Of a DNA stretch of 64,000 nucleotides, positions 7,887 to 16,384 are shown one piece after another (position 1 is the first letter of the stretch; every line of letters begins with the position of its first letter). Location of the stretch: NCBI RefSeq assembly GCF_022179285.1, contig NZ_BPQO01000028.1, positions 1 through 64,000 on the forward strand. The letters are read 5' to 3'. Under the pieces are notes generated by a model that had not been told where the DNA came from, searched no databases, and saw nothing but the letters and a program-made list of their open reading frames with translations. The position numbers and the translations under genes are program-made. This DNA is from Methylobacterium hispanicum (GTDB taxonomy: Bacteria; Pseudomonadota; Alphaproteobacteria; Rhizobiales; Beijerinckiaceae).

Positions 7887-9206
7887 TTGGACGCGGCGGT
7901 TCGTGCGCGATTGCTCGCCTCCATGGAAGCGGGGCGCCTCGTCATACTCTGCGGTGCCGGATTGTCGATGGCGCCGCCGAGCTCCCTACCGTCGGCATGG
8001 TCCGTGGCCACCAGTTGCTACGACCGGTATGTCATGAGCATCGACCCCGCGTGCCCGCCGGGGTTGCGCGGCGACCTGGAAGCCTTGGCGGAGATCTTCG
8101 CGAGGGACGACACCCTCGGCTCGGTCTTCATCGAGGCCCTCGTTCCCTGGGAGAGTTTCGTCAGGCCGCCGAACGCCGGCCACGCGGCGGTGGCGGACTT
8201 CCTGATCACGCGCATGGCTGCCGGCGCCGTATCGGCGAACTACGACAACCTGATCGAGCGCCGCGCACAGGATTACGGGTTCGACCTCGCCGCCTCGCTC
8301 GACGGCGACGAGGCCACCGTGCGGGCCCGCATGCACGCGCCCTTGCTCAAGTTCCATGGCTGCTCGGTGCGCGAGCGGCGCGCCACCGTCTGGACGGCGT
8401 CGCAGCTCACCGAGGACGGCGTGATCGCCGCGCGCATCGCCAAGACCAAGACCTGGATGGCGGCGAACCTGCGCGAGAAGGACCTGCTCGTCGTCGGCTT
8501 CTGGTCGGACTGGTCCTACCTCAATGCCGTTCTCGCCGAGGCGATGACGGGCGTCGCGCCGCTGTCGGTGACCCTGGTCGACCTCGCGGGCGAGGACGTC
8601 CTGCAGGCCAAGGCCCCCGAGCTCTGGACGTTGGCCAATTCGGCGAACGTCCGCTTCGCGCATGTCAGGCGCTCGGGGGCCGAGGTCCTCGACGAACTCC
8701 GCCGGGCGTTCTCCCGGGCTTACCTCCGCAAGGTGCTGCACGCCGGACGCGCCGCGGTGGAGAGGGAGACGGGGGCGGCGTGCGAATCGGCCTGGCTCGA
8801 TCCCCCCGATCTGGGCAGCGAGGACCTCTACGGCCTTCGTCGGGACGCCGAAGGCGTGCCGGCCACCGCCGCCGCGACCTTGCGGAACCCCGGCCCTTCC
8901 GAAGTCTTGGGCTACGCGCACCTGTTGCTGCGCCGTGCCGGCGCCGTCCAGACCTCCGTCGGCTATGATCTCGCCGGCCGCCGGGTCAGGGTCGTGAACG
9001 GTTCGGGTACGCTGCTCCAGACGACGCAGGACCGGTTCAGGGAGACACCGTTCGAGGTCGCCGACGTCGTGGTCTGCGCCGGCGCCGTCGACGTCGGCCT
9101 GCCGGTGAACCTCGTGCGGGAGGGGCGCCCGGGCGACATCATCCGGCCGGGCGCTTCGGCGGCGTGGCTCGACCTTCCCGCGGCACGCCAGGAGCTCGGT
9201 GTGTGA
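7887..9206 (+). CDS. SIR2-domain effector of a Lamassu/ABC-3C-like system
   Basis: A 439-residue protein. Residues 15-270 form a SIR2-like Rossmann domain: GRLVILCGAGLS is the NAD-binding loop, the Asn/Asp pair is in SANYDNLIE (N118, D120), and KFHGC (H157) fits the active-site His. Bacterial defence SIR2 proteins use this fold to cleave NAD+ and halt growth after infection. The last 150 residues are a separate domain of unknown role. The TTG at 7887 is the likely start because GGGAGG at 7875-7880 sits 6 bases before it. It overlaps the next gene by one base, and that gene overlaps the SMC-like ATPase, so the three form one translationally coupled unit. Confidence 0.85.
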   Translation: MDAAVRARLLASMEAGRLVILCGAGLSMAPPSSLPSAWSVATSCYDRYVMSIDPACPPGLRGDLEALAEIFARDDTLGSVFIEALVPWESFVRPPNAGHAAVADFLITRMAAGAVSANYDNLIERRAQDYGFDLAASLDGDEATVRARMHAPLLKFHGCSVRERRATVWTASQLTEDGVIAARIAKTKTWMAANLREKDLLVVGFWSDWSYLNAVLAEAMTGVAPLSVTLVDLAGEDVLQAKAPELWTLANSANVRFAHVRRSGAEVLDELRRAFSRAYLRKVLHAGRAAVERETGAACESAWLDPPDLGSEDLYGLRRDAEGVPATAAATLRNPGPSEVLGYAHLLLRRAGAVQTSVGYDLAGRRVRVVNGSGTLLQTTQDRFRETPFEVADVVVCAGAVDVGLPVNLVREGRPGDIIRPGASAAWLDLPAARQELGV

Positions 9207-9736
9207 TGGACATCGCGACCCAATCCGAGGTGCTGCTCCGCTCGGCCGGCTACGAGACTTGGACCTGGCCGGGCGGCAGCGTGCCGGTCGTCTGCTTCGA
9301 GAATGCGTCCGTCGCCGGCTTCCTGCACGTCTTCGGGAGCGGCGAGAGCCTGCTCGCCGACTGGCGGCAGGTCCAGCAGGCCACGCTCGGCCGACATGCG
9401 GCCTCGCTGCGGTCCGCGGGCGCCAAGGCCTGGAACGTCTACGCCTTGTTCCTGGCCGGCGGTGCCGAACCCGGCCTCGCGCGGCAGATCGAGCGGATCG
9501 AGGAGAACTTCTCCATGACCCGCAAGATCGCGCGCGGCGACCTGCGCACGGCGGCCGACCTGCGAAGGACGTTGTTGCCCCTCCTGCCGGTTCTCAGCGC
9601 GCCCGTGATCGGCGGCGCCGACTACCGCGCCCGTCTGCGGTCGCGGTTGAGCGACGTTCCGGACGCCGCGGTGGCCGCCTTCCTGGGCGCCGCGAGCGCT
9701 TCCGACGTGGCGCGCATCCTGGTGGATGCGCCATGA
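9206..9736 (+). CDS. middle component of the SIR2/SMC operon
   Basis: A 176-residue protein with no known catalytic motif. Its features (VVCFENASVAGFLHVF, a conserved-looking KAWNVYALFL, and RIEENFSMTRKIARGD) resemble the small middle-component proteins coded between effector and ATPase in ABC three-component systems, comparable to LmuC of Lamassu. The start ATG overlaps the stop of the SIR2 gene (TGATG at 9204-9208), and its stop lies within an ATGA junction with the ATPase gene. That coupling suggests a fixed subunit ratio. Its likely role is to link the ATPase sensor to the SIR2 effector; that is inference from gene order. Confidence 0.75.
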   Translation: MDIATQSEVLLRSAGYETWTWPGGSVPVVCFENASVAGFLHVFGSGESLLADWRQVQQATLGRHAASLRSAGAKAWNVYALFLAGGAEPGLARQIERIEENFSMTRKIARGDLRTAADLRRTLLPLLPVLSAPVIGGADYRARLRSRLSDVPDAAVAAFLGAASASDVARILVDAP

Positions 9737-11796
9737 GGCTCGACTACCTCGAACTGTGCGGCTTCCGGGGCTTCCGGGAGCGCCAACGCGTGGATTTCGG
9801 CCCCGGCTTTACCGTCATCTGCGGACGCAACGGCGTCGGGAAGAGCACGCTGTGCGACGCGGTCGAGTTCGCGCTCACGGGCCAGATCGACAAGTACCTC
9901 GTCGACAAGGCGGCCAGGGAGAGCCTCGACGACTATGTCTGGTGGCGCGGCGAGGGGCAGCCGGAGGCGCACTTCGTCACGGTGGGGTTCCGTGCCGATG
10001 ACGGGAGCGGCTTTGCCGTGACGCGCTCGCGCGAGACCGGCGCCGACCGGGACGCGGCCCGCATCGAGGCACTGCTCTGCGTCCCGGGCGCGAAGCCCGA
10101 GCGGGCGCTGCAGCAGGTCTGCAGGACCTCCATCATCCGCGACGAATGGATCGCGGCGCTCAGCCTCGACCTGACGGAAACGCAGCGCTTCGAGCTCGTG
10201 CGGGCGGCGCTGGGCGCCATCGAAGGCCCGGATTACGCCGCCAAGGCGCGCGAGGTCATGTCCTCCGCCGAGGGCGCGCACAATACGGCCGCGCACGCCT
10301 ACGAGGAGGCGCGCGCGCGCCTGACGGCGGCGTTGACCGATCTGGAGGAGACCCGGGACGTCGCCCTGCAGGCCGGCGACATCGCCGCCGCCCTGTCCAG
10401 CCTGGACGGACTGACGCCGGCCGGCGGCCAGGACTTGGGCAGCCGGGTCGCGGCGGCGCGGCAGGCGCTGGCCCGCCGCCGGCTGAGCCTCGGCGAGATG
10501 GGTGGGGTCGCGGACGAGGTTCGCGCGGTGACCGCGCTGCGCGACACGGTCGCCGGCCCCGATTTCCGCGCGGGCCGGGACGCGGCGGCGGTGGCGGCGG
10601 CCGAGGCCGAGGCCGCGGTCCGGGCGGCCCGCCACGCGCTGGAGGCTGCCGAGGCGCGCCTTCACAAGGAGCAGGAGACCGACGCGCTCGCCGCGTCGCT
10701 GGCCATCCTGGTCGACCATGGCAGCCGGGTCGGGCTTCATGACGACCGCTGCCCGCTCTGTCGCGCGCCGCAAGACGCCTCCGAATTCGAGACGGGGCTC
10801 GCGGCTGCGCGCGAGCGGCTCGCCGCCCGGCGCTCGGGGGTGCCGGAGGCGCGCGCCGAACTCGCGGCGGCCCGGACCCGGCACGAGGCCGCGGCCGAGA
10901 TCCTGCGGGAGACCGAGGCGGCGGTCCTCCGGTTCGCGTCCGCCGAGGCCGAGCTGTCGGCCCGCGAAGAGGCGCTGTCGGCCGAGCTCGTGCGACGCTC
11001 GCTGGACGGGAAGCTCGCGCACGACGCCGGCGCCCTCGACGCGGCCGTGCAGGCCGAACGGAGCCGGTTGATCGACCTGGAGCGGAGCATCCTCACCTTG
11101 GAAGCCTCGCAGGCGGTGGAACGCGTGACGGACCTAGAAGCGCATCTCGAAGCGCTCCGGGTGGAAGCCGACGCCGCGGCGGACCGGCTCGCGCGGGCCC
11201 GCGCGGCCGTGACCGCCGCCCGGACGCTGGACCGTACCGTCCGCAGGACGAATGCCGAGATCATCGACGAGCGCCTCGCGGTCATCAGCCCGCTGCTGAA
11301 CGAGCTGTATCAACGGCTCCGCCCGCACTCCGAGTGGCGCACCATCGATTACGGCATACGCGGCGACGTGAAGCGCTTCCTGAGCTTGAGGGTCGGCAAC
11401 GGGCTGAACCCGCAATTCGTGTTCAGCAGCGGGCAGAGGCGTGCGGCCGGCCTGGCCTTCCTCCTCTCCGTTCACCTGTCCCGACCGTGGTGCACCTGGC
11501 GGACGCTCATGCTCGACGACCCGGTCCAGCACATCGACGATTTCCGGGCCCTGCACCTCGTCGAGGTGCTCTCAGCCCTGCAGCGATCGGGCCGGCAGAT
11601 CGTCTGTGCCGTCGAGGATCCGTCGCTGGCTGAGTTGCTGTGCCGGCGCCTGATCAGCGAGCCCACGTCGCCCGGCCGGCGTCACGACCTGGATCTGGTT
11701 TCCGGGGGCGGGGCCTCGATCACCCGCTCGACGGATATCGCACCGGCAATGGCCGGCGTGCTCGGGAGGACCAGGGACCTGAGTGCGGCCGGCTGA
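9733..11796 (+). CDS. SMC/Rad50-like ATPase (LmuB-like)
   Basis: A 687-residue ABC-type ATPase split by a long coiled coil. Walker A is GRNGVGKST (31-39). Ala/Glu/Arg-rich heptads run from about 170 to 500 and are interrupted by a zinc-hook CPLC at 340-343, where two protomers would join. The C-terminal half carries the ABC signature (FSSGQ near 564) and Walker B (TLMLDD near 591-596, then PVQHID). In Lamassu-type defence such proteins sense DNA ends or replication structures and release the effector. It is shorter than housekeeping SMC or RecN. Its ATG overlaps the previous stop by four bases. Confidence 0.87.
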   Translation: MRLDYLELCGFRGFRERQRVDFGPGFTVICGRNGVGKSTLCDAVEFALTGQIDKYLVDKAARESLDDYVWWRGEGQPEAHFVTVGFRADDGSGFAVTRSRETGADRDAARIEALLCVPGAKPERALQQVCRTSIIRDEWIAALSLDLTETQRFELVRAALGAIEGPDYAAKAREVMSSAEGAHNTAAHAYEEARARLTAALTDLEETRDVALQAGDIAAALSSLDGLTPAGGQDLGSRVAAARQALARRRLSLGEMGGVADEVRAVTALRDTVAGPDFRAGRDAAAVAAAEAEAAVRAARHALEAAEARLHKEQETDALAASLAILVDHGSRVGLHDDRCPLCRAPQDASEFETGLAAARERLAARRSGVPEARAELAAARTRHEAAAEILRETEAAVLRFASAEAELSAREEALSAELVRRSLDGKLAHDAGALDAAVQAERSRLIDLERSILTLEASQAVERVTDLEAHLEALRVEADAAADRLARARAAVTAARTLDRTVRRTNAEIIDERLAVISPLLNELYQRLRPHSEWRTIDYGIRGDVKRFLSLRVGNGLNPQFVFSSGQRRAAGLAFLLSVHLSRPWCTWRTLMLDDPVQHIDDFRALHLVEVLSALQRSGRQIVCAVEDPSLAELLCRRLISEPTSPGRRHDLDLVSGGGASITRSTDIAPAMAGVLGRTRDLSAAG

Positions 11797-12075
11797 AACG
11801 GCGCGGGTATCCGCCGGCGTCGCGGCCCATCCGGCCGGGGCAAGTGTCCCACCCGCGATAGACGCGCCCGTACCCTCGACGACGGAAGGCTGCGCGCGTG
11901 CGACGGCCGTGCTCGCCGCGACCCATCGGCGATGGGGACGTCCGTCGGGACAGGCCGGCGGTGCCAGCGCTCCCCACGGCGGCGGCCCGGTCCCAGTCGT
12001 TGGCCCCGCCGACCAAGCCCTCGTCGCCGGCGAGCCCGTCCCGGTCGTGCGCGGGAGCGTCCAGGCCGGCCGACC

Positions 12076-13053
12076 TCAGCCCGCCACGGCGGGCCAAGCC
12101 TGCGGCGGCCGGGAGACGAAGGCGGACCGGGATTCGGTCGCCCGCCGCCATGCGTCCACGAAGGCACCGAGGTGCGGGCGCGCCGCCCGTTCGGACTCCA
12201 GGTACCGGATCAGGCCGTCGATGGCAGCGTCGTGGGCCTCCGGGCCGGTCCTTCCGGTGAGGTGCGCCCAGCGCAGGTACAGCACGAAGAGGTTCAGGCA
12301 GTCGGTCTCGCAATAGGCCCGCACGCGCCCGATCTCGCCGCGGGCGATCATGGCGGCGACCTGCGAGCCGTGCTCGCCCAGCTTCCCGGGCAGGGCCAGG
12401 AGCCCGGCGGCCTCCTCCAGGGTCAGCCGCGCGCAGGCCCCGAACTCGGCCAGGACCTCCATCAGGTCCGCGTGCCAGTCTACGGCGTAGCGGTGGCCGT
12501 AGCCGTCCCACTTGGTCCCCCTCCTGTACCAGGAGGGCACCGCGATACCGTGCATCAACGAGCGCAGCAGGAGCGTGGGGAGGTCGAAGCTGCGGCCGTT
12601 CCAGGTGACGACCCTGTAGCGGCCGGCCGCGAAGAACTTCCAGAAGGCCCGCAGCAGGCGCTCCTCATCCCATCCAGGCTCGCCCCCGCTCCGGCACGAC
12701 CGGATCTGGTATGCCTCGGTTCCGGTCGCCGCGTCGCGGGCGATGGCTGCCTCGACGAAGGAGACCGCGACCACCTTGTGCCAGGCCGCCTTCGGAAATT
12801 TCTCGGACGGCCAATCCGACGGAACCTGCTCCTCGTCGGGCACCGTCTCGATATCGAGGACGAGCAACGCCTGGTGGAGGCCGGCCGGCTCCGCGACGCC
12901 GGTCCGCGCCTCCGGCCGGTCCGGACGGTGTCTCTGAGGCGCCGCGGGGGCGTGGCCGTCGAGCAACGTCGCGCCCGCGGCGAGGCGGGCCGCGCCGCCC
13001 GGCGCCTGGAGTCCGGGGCGCGCGGTCACGTTCGCGATGGCGTTGAGGGACAT
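12076..13053 (-). CDS. PolB-like 3'-5' exonuclease domain protein
   Basis: A 325-residue DnaQ/PolB-type exonuclease, close to the predicted 3'-5' exonuclease family DNA_pol_B_exo2. The ExoI motif is LVLDIETVPD, ExoII is VTWNGRSFDLP, and ExoIII is AYCETDCLN, giving the four acidic metal ligands (DxE, D, D). It would remove nucleotides from single-stranded DNA or RNA ends. The first 80 residues are low-complexity and unlike the fold, so the ATG at 13053 is uncertain and a start nearer residue 70 is possible. It is the last gene of a minus-strand cassette that also holds two phosphoesterases and a Lon-like ATPase. Confidence 0.82.
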   Translation of the reverse strand: MSLNAIANVTARPGLQAPGGAARLAAGATLLDGHAPAAPQRHRPDRPEARTGVAEPAGLHQALLVLDIETVPDEEQVPSDWPSEKFPKAAWHKVVAVSFVEAAIARDAATGTEAYQIRSCRSGGEPGWDEERLLRAFWKFFAAGRYRVVTWNGRSFDLPTLLLRSLMHGIAVPSWYRRGTKWDGYGHRYAVDWHADLMEVLAEFGACARLTLEEAAGLLALPGKLGEHGSQVAAMIARGEIGRVRAYCETDCLNLFVLYLRWAHLTGRTGPEAHDAAIDGLIRYLESERAARPHLGAFVDAWRRATESRSAFVSRPPQAWPAVAG

Positions 13054-13172
13054 GTCGAGACCTTTCCGGGTTCGCGCCGCGGCGGGCTGCGGGAGGCGGG
13101 GCTCAAAGGGGCTTCCCGTGGTCCGCGGCAGCCCTCGCAGGCTCGCTGGGCGGAAAACGGAGGGGAGAGGGT

Positions 13173-14027
13173 TCAGACGCAGACGACGAGCGCCGGGTCG
13201 AAAGCCCGGTTGCCCTGCCTCCGCCATGGATTGGCCAGCACCCGGGTCCTTCCGATGTGATAGTCCGCCGCCGCCGGCACGCGGCCGTGGACCCAGAGCG
13301 CCGGCGCGCCCCATGCCCGGAGGACGTCCTCCAGGTCGGACGCGAAGGTCGTGGCCTCCCACTCCTCGCACTGCCACTCCGGCCAGCCCGGATGCAGCGA
13401 ACGCGCCGACGGCGCGTGGTGGGTCAGGACCACGGCCCGGTCGCCGGGACGCACCCCGGCGGCCAGCGATGATGGCGGGACCGAGATGCCGTTGGACTGG
13501 ATAACGACGCTCGTGAGGAAGTCCTCGATGTAGGCGCGTGACCGGGCATGGGCACCGGCCGCGTCGTACGGGCCCCAGGTCCGGTCGCGCTCCGCCAAAA
13601 TGTTGTCGCCGCCCCGCCACATGTTGCGCGCGCGCGCCCGCGCGCCGCCGGCGTATGCCGCACCGCCGAGCGCCCAGTCGGTCCAGAGCGTCGCCCCCAC
13701 AACGTGGACGGCAGCCCCCCGCCCGTCGTCGAGCCGGACGGCCTCATCCATCAGCACGGTGATCCCGAGTTCACGCCCCCTCTCGCGCCCGAGCCGCAGG
13801 GTCTCGTGCGGAGGCAAGCCGCCGCGGTACTCGCTGATCCCCGGCACCAGCACCACGGGTCGGCCGGCCCTCCGGTCGCCGAGCGCCCCGGCGAGCCACT
13901 CGACCGCGGCCACCAGCCCCTCGGAGATCCCGCCGGCGACCAGCAGGGCGTCATGGTCCGGAAGCGGATCCGGCAGGGCGAACGCGCCGTCGCGGACGGC
14001 GAGGTCGGACATGATCCAGAGCCGCAT
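13173..14027 (-). CDS. degenerate metallophosphoesterase, probably inactive
   Basis: A 284-residue protein with the calcineurin-like phosphoesterase fold but most metal ligands replaced. Compared with the intact paralogue at 16385-17158: DLH becomes DLA (H to A10), GD becomes GG (D to G33), GNHE becomes GISE (N to I64, H to S65), and HGHVH becomes HGRVP (H to R249 and P251). THH at 202-204 remains. The flanking landmarks (GATLWTDWAL, LTHHAPS, ALWVHG, RVLANP) are well kept, so the gene is under selection rather than decaying. A structural, regulatory or ligand-binding role is more likely than hydrolysis. The ATG at 14027 aligns with the first residue of the paralogue. Confidence 0.82.
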   Translation of the reverse strand: MRLWIMSDLAVRDGAFALPDPLPDHDALLVAGGISEGLVAAVEWLAGALGDRRAGRPVVLVPGISEYRGGLPPHETLRLGRERGRELGITVLMDEAVRLDDGRGAAVHVVGATLWTDWALGGAAYAGGARARARNMWRGGDNILAERDRTWGPYDAAGAHARSRAYIEDFLTSVVIQSNGISVPPSSLAAGVRPGDRAVVLTHHAPSARSLHPGWPEWQCEEWEATTFASDLEDVLRAWGAPALWVHGRVPAAADYHIGRTRVLANPWRRQGNRAFDPALVVCV

Positions 14028-14230
14028 CCCCTCCGACCGGGCGGGAAGCAGGGGGGTCCGCGCGTTGGAGGCCGCGGTCGCGTCCAGGCTGCGGCGGGCG
14101 CGCCCGGGCCGGAAGACCGGGGGCAGGACATACGGTTCGGGCAGGATGCGGCCTGACAATGTCCGGGGTTCTCCGTCGCGAAGCGGCGGGCAGGGGCGCC
14201 GGCCGCGCTGTGGGGTGGGGCGAGTGGCGG

Positions 14231-16036
14231 TCAGTGCCTGACGGCCGCCTGCTCCCGGTGGCGCAGCAAGACGTCCAGCATCCGGCGGAGGCGGCGCACC
14301 GAACCGCCCCGCCACGCCCTGCGGAGGACCCTCACCTCCTCGCCCGTCAGCCCCTGGACCCAGCGCGGGTCGGTCCCGCGCTCGGCCGCGGCCTGGGCGA
14401 GCAGGGCGGGGAGCAGCGCCTCAAGATGCTCGGGACCTGGATGCGGGAACTCGATCCGCCTCAGCCTGTCGAGCAGGGGCGCCGGCAAGTTCCAGTCCAC
14501 GTTCGCCGTCGCCACCACGGAGACCCAGGAGAGGTCGAGCTCCGCCTGCACGCAGGGGTCGGGGAACCGTGCGGCGGTCTCGGGCTCTAGGAAGGAAATC
14601 ATGCCATCCCAGAGCCGTCCGTAGTCGCTGCGGGTCGGTGCCTTGTCCACCTCGTCCACCAGGACGAGGGGGTTGGCTTGCAGGAACCGGTTCACCGCCA
14701 TGAACGGTCGCGCCGGCTCGGCGGAGTACCACCGCCGCTCCGTGCCGCCGAAGCTCGCCCCGGCGTCGTTCGAGCCGTCGACCCGGAAGACCCCGGTCCC
14801 GAGCTCCTCGCCCAACCGGCGGACGAAGCGCGACTTCCCGCTGCCGGGCGGGCCCACGATGAGGAGGTGGCCGAGGCGGACGAACGGCTTGCCCACCAGA
14901 TCGCATAGGACGAAATCGACGGCCCCGCCCGCCTGGGGGAACTCGTAGAGCAGCCGGCGCCGGACGCGCACGAGATCGGGCGTCGGGACCAACGGGAGGG
15001 GCTTGGCGATGGACTTCTCGTACCCCTTGGTCACGTCGCGGCCCTTGCCGGAGCCGGTGGCGCCGATGGCCGGACAGACCAGGACGTGTCCCTCGGGCAC
15101 GCCCGCGTCGGGCTCGTCCGCCGGCGCGGGCGCGGCGCTCCCGGGCATCTCGGCGGTCTTGCGCGCGGCGGCCAGCTCGGCGCGCCTGCGCTCGGCGGCG
15201 CGGGCGCGCCGCTCGACGGGTCCGAGCGCCGCCTCGCCGAACCGGAGCGCCGCGCTCCCGATCCCCTCAGTCCCGTAGTAGCGCTCGGTCTCGCCGACGG
15301 CGAGCGCGGACAGGCCGAGCGCCAGGGCGCGGGCCTGCACCCGCAGGTCCGCGATGGCCGCGTCGATGGCCTCGACCCACGCCCGGCGCAGAACCTCGGC
15401 CCGGGCGTCCTCGGGCATGGGCAAGGGCAGGAGTCCGTGCCGGCCCGCCTCGGCCGAGACGAAGTTGTCGTCGTCGTCGTCGAACTCTTCCGCCATGTCG
15501 AGGAGCCGGAGGATCGCCGCGCTCTCGTCGATGCGCGGCAGCTCCCGCCATATCGAGGCGGCCAAGCGCGCCGCGGCCGACCGGTCGGCGGGCGAGGCGG
15601 TCAACACGAGGACCGCGTCCGCGATCTCCCGGACCGTGACGGAGTCGTGGGCGGCCGCGAACCCGTCGAGGAGGCCGACGAGCGTGCGGGCCTCCGAGGG
15701 ATGGACCTCTGACGGCCGCTCATCGCGGCCGTCAGAGCGCAACCTCAGGACGCGCCTGAGCAGGGCCCTGGGGCCCCGCGGCGCCGTCCCGGCGGCCATC
15801 TCCGGAAGGTCGTCGTGGATGTCCCGCGCCGGTCCTTGCGCGATCCAGGCCAGGACCGCCTCGCCGAGGCCGGCGTCGACGGCCCCCGCGTCGCGCGCCA
15901 GCATCACCGGCACCCGACCGTACAAGCCGTCGGGATCTAGGCCCGCACGCAGGATGCGCGGCAGGTGGCGCAGGACGATCCTGCGCGCGAGGCTCGGGGG
16001 TACGACAGGACCGGTCAAAGGAAATTCGTCCTCCAT
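14231..16036 (-). CDS. Lon-like AAA+ ATPase without a protease domain
   Basis: A 601-residue protein. The first 330 residues are Ala/Arg/Asp-rich and not recognised. The C-terminal 220 residues form an AAA+ module with Walker A GPPGSGKS, Walker B LVLVDEVDKA, sensor 1 VVATAN and an arginine-finger-like LLDRLRR. The order and wording of the motifs (GGTERRWY after Walker A, LEPETAARFPDP, DLSWVSVVATAN) match the ATPase part of Lon, but the chain stops about 60 residues after the small AAA subdomain, with no Ser-Lys protease. It may remodel or unfold a partner coded nearby. The ATG at 16036 is 17 bases after the previous gene's stop. Confidence 0.82.
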   Translation of the reverse strand: MEDEFPLTGPVVPPSLARRIVLRHLPRILRAGLDPDGLYGRVPVMLARDAGAVDAGLGEAVLAWIAQGPARDIHDDLPEMAAGTAPRGPRALLRRVLRLRSDGRDERPSEVHPSEARTLVGLLDGFAAAHDSVTVREIADAVLVLTASPADRSAAARLAASIWRELPRIDESAAILRLLDMAEEFDDDDDNFVSAEAGRHGLLPLPMPEDARAEVLRRAWVEAIDAAIADLRVQARALALGLSALAVGETERYYGTEGIGSAALRFGEAALGPVERRARAAERRRAELAAARKTAEMPGSAAPAPADEPDAGVPEGHVLVCPAIGATGSGKGRDVTKGYEKSIAKPLPLVPTPDLVRVRRRLLYEFPQAGGAVDFVLCDLVGKPFVRLGHLLIVGPPGSGKSRFVRRLGEELGTGVFRVDGSNDAGASFGGTERRWYSAEPARPFMAVNRFLQANPLVLVDEVDKAPTRSDYGRLWDGMISFLEPETAARFPDPCVQAELDLSWVSVVATANVDWNLPAPLLDRLRRIEFPHPGPEHLEALLPALLAQAAAERGTDPRWVQGLTGEEVRVLRRAWRGGSVRRLRRMLDVLLRHREQAAVRH

Positions 16037-16053
16037 CTTCGTGGTCCGACGCG

Positions 16054-16341
16054 TCAGGCTTCGCCGCGCTGGCCGAGGCGCAGCCAGCCCTCCTCCGTCA
16101 GCGCCCATCTGAGGTTCGGGTCGAGCGCCCACATCCGGCCCGTGAGCACGGCGCTCCCGTCGATCACGCCGACGATGGCGGGAAGCGGCTGCGAGGCGGG
16201 CACCCAGCCCTCGACGAGGGGGGCCCACGCGAGCTCCCTGCGGATCGGCGACGCCCCCGCGACGACCCGCTCCAGGCGGCCGAGCAGCGTGCGCAGGGCG
16301 GCGACCTGCTCGTGCAGGTCGGCCGGAAGGTAGGCGGTCAT
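16054..16341 (-). CDS. small DUF6634-like protein
   Basis: A 95-residue cytoplasmic protein with no signal peptide. Its C-terminal half (ELAWAPLVEGW, then GV-DG, then W-LT--GW-RLG) matches the C terminus of the 357-residue protein at 17750-18823 and the pattern I recall for DUF6634. It lies between the active phosphoesterase and the Lon-like ATPase in the same direction, 17 bases upstream of the latter, so it is probably in one operon. Function unknown. GGGGGAC 4-10 bases before the ATG is a fair ribosome site. Confidence 0.65.
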   Translation of the reverse strand: MTAYLPADLHEQVAALRTLLGRLERVVAGASPIRRELAWAPLVEGWVPASQPLPAIVGVIDGSAVLTGRMWALDPNLRWALTEEGWLRLGQRGEA

Positions 16342-16384
16342 CCAAGTCCCCCGTTTGCCGCGACGCCCGATGCGGGAGGCGTCC

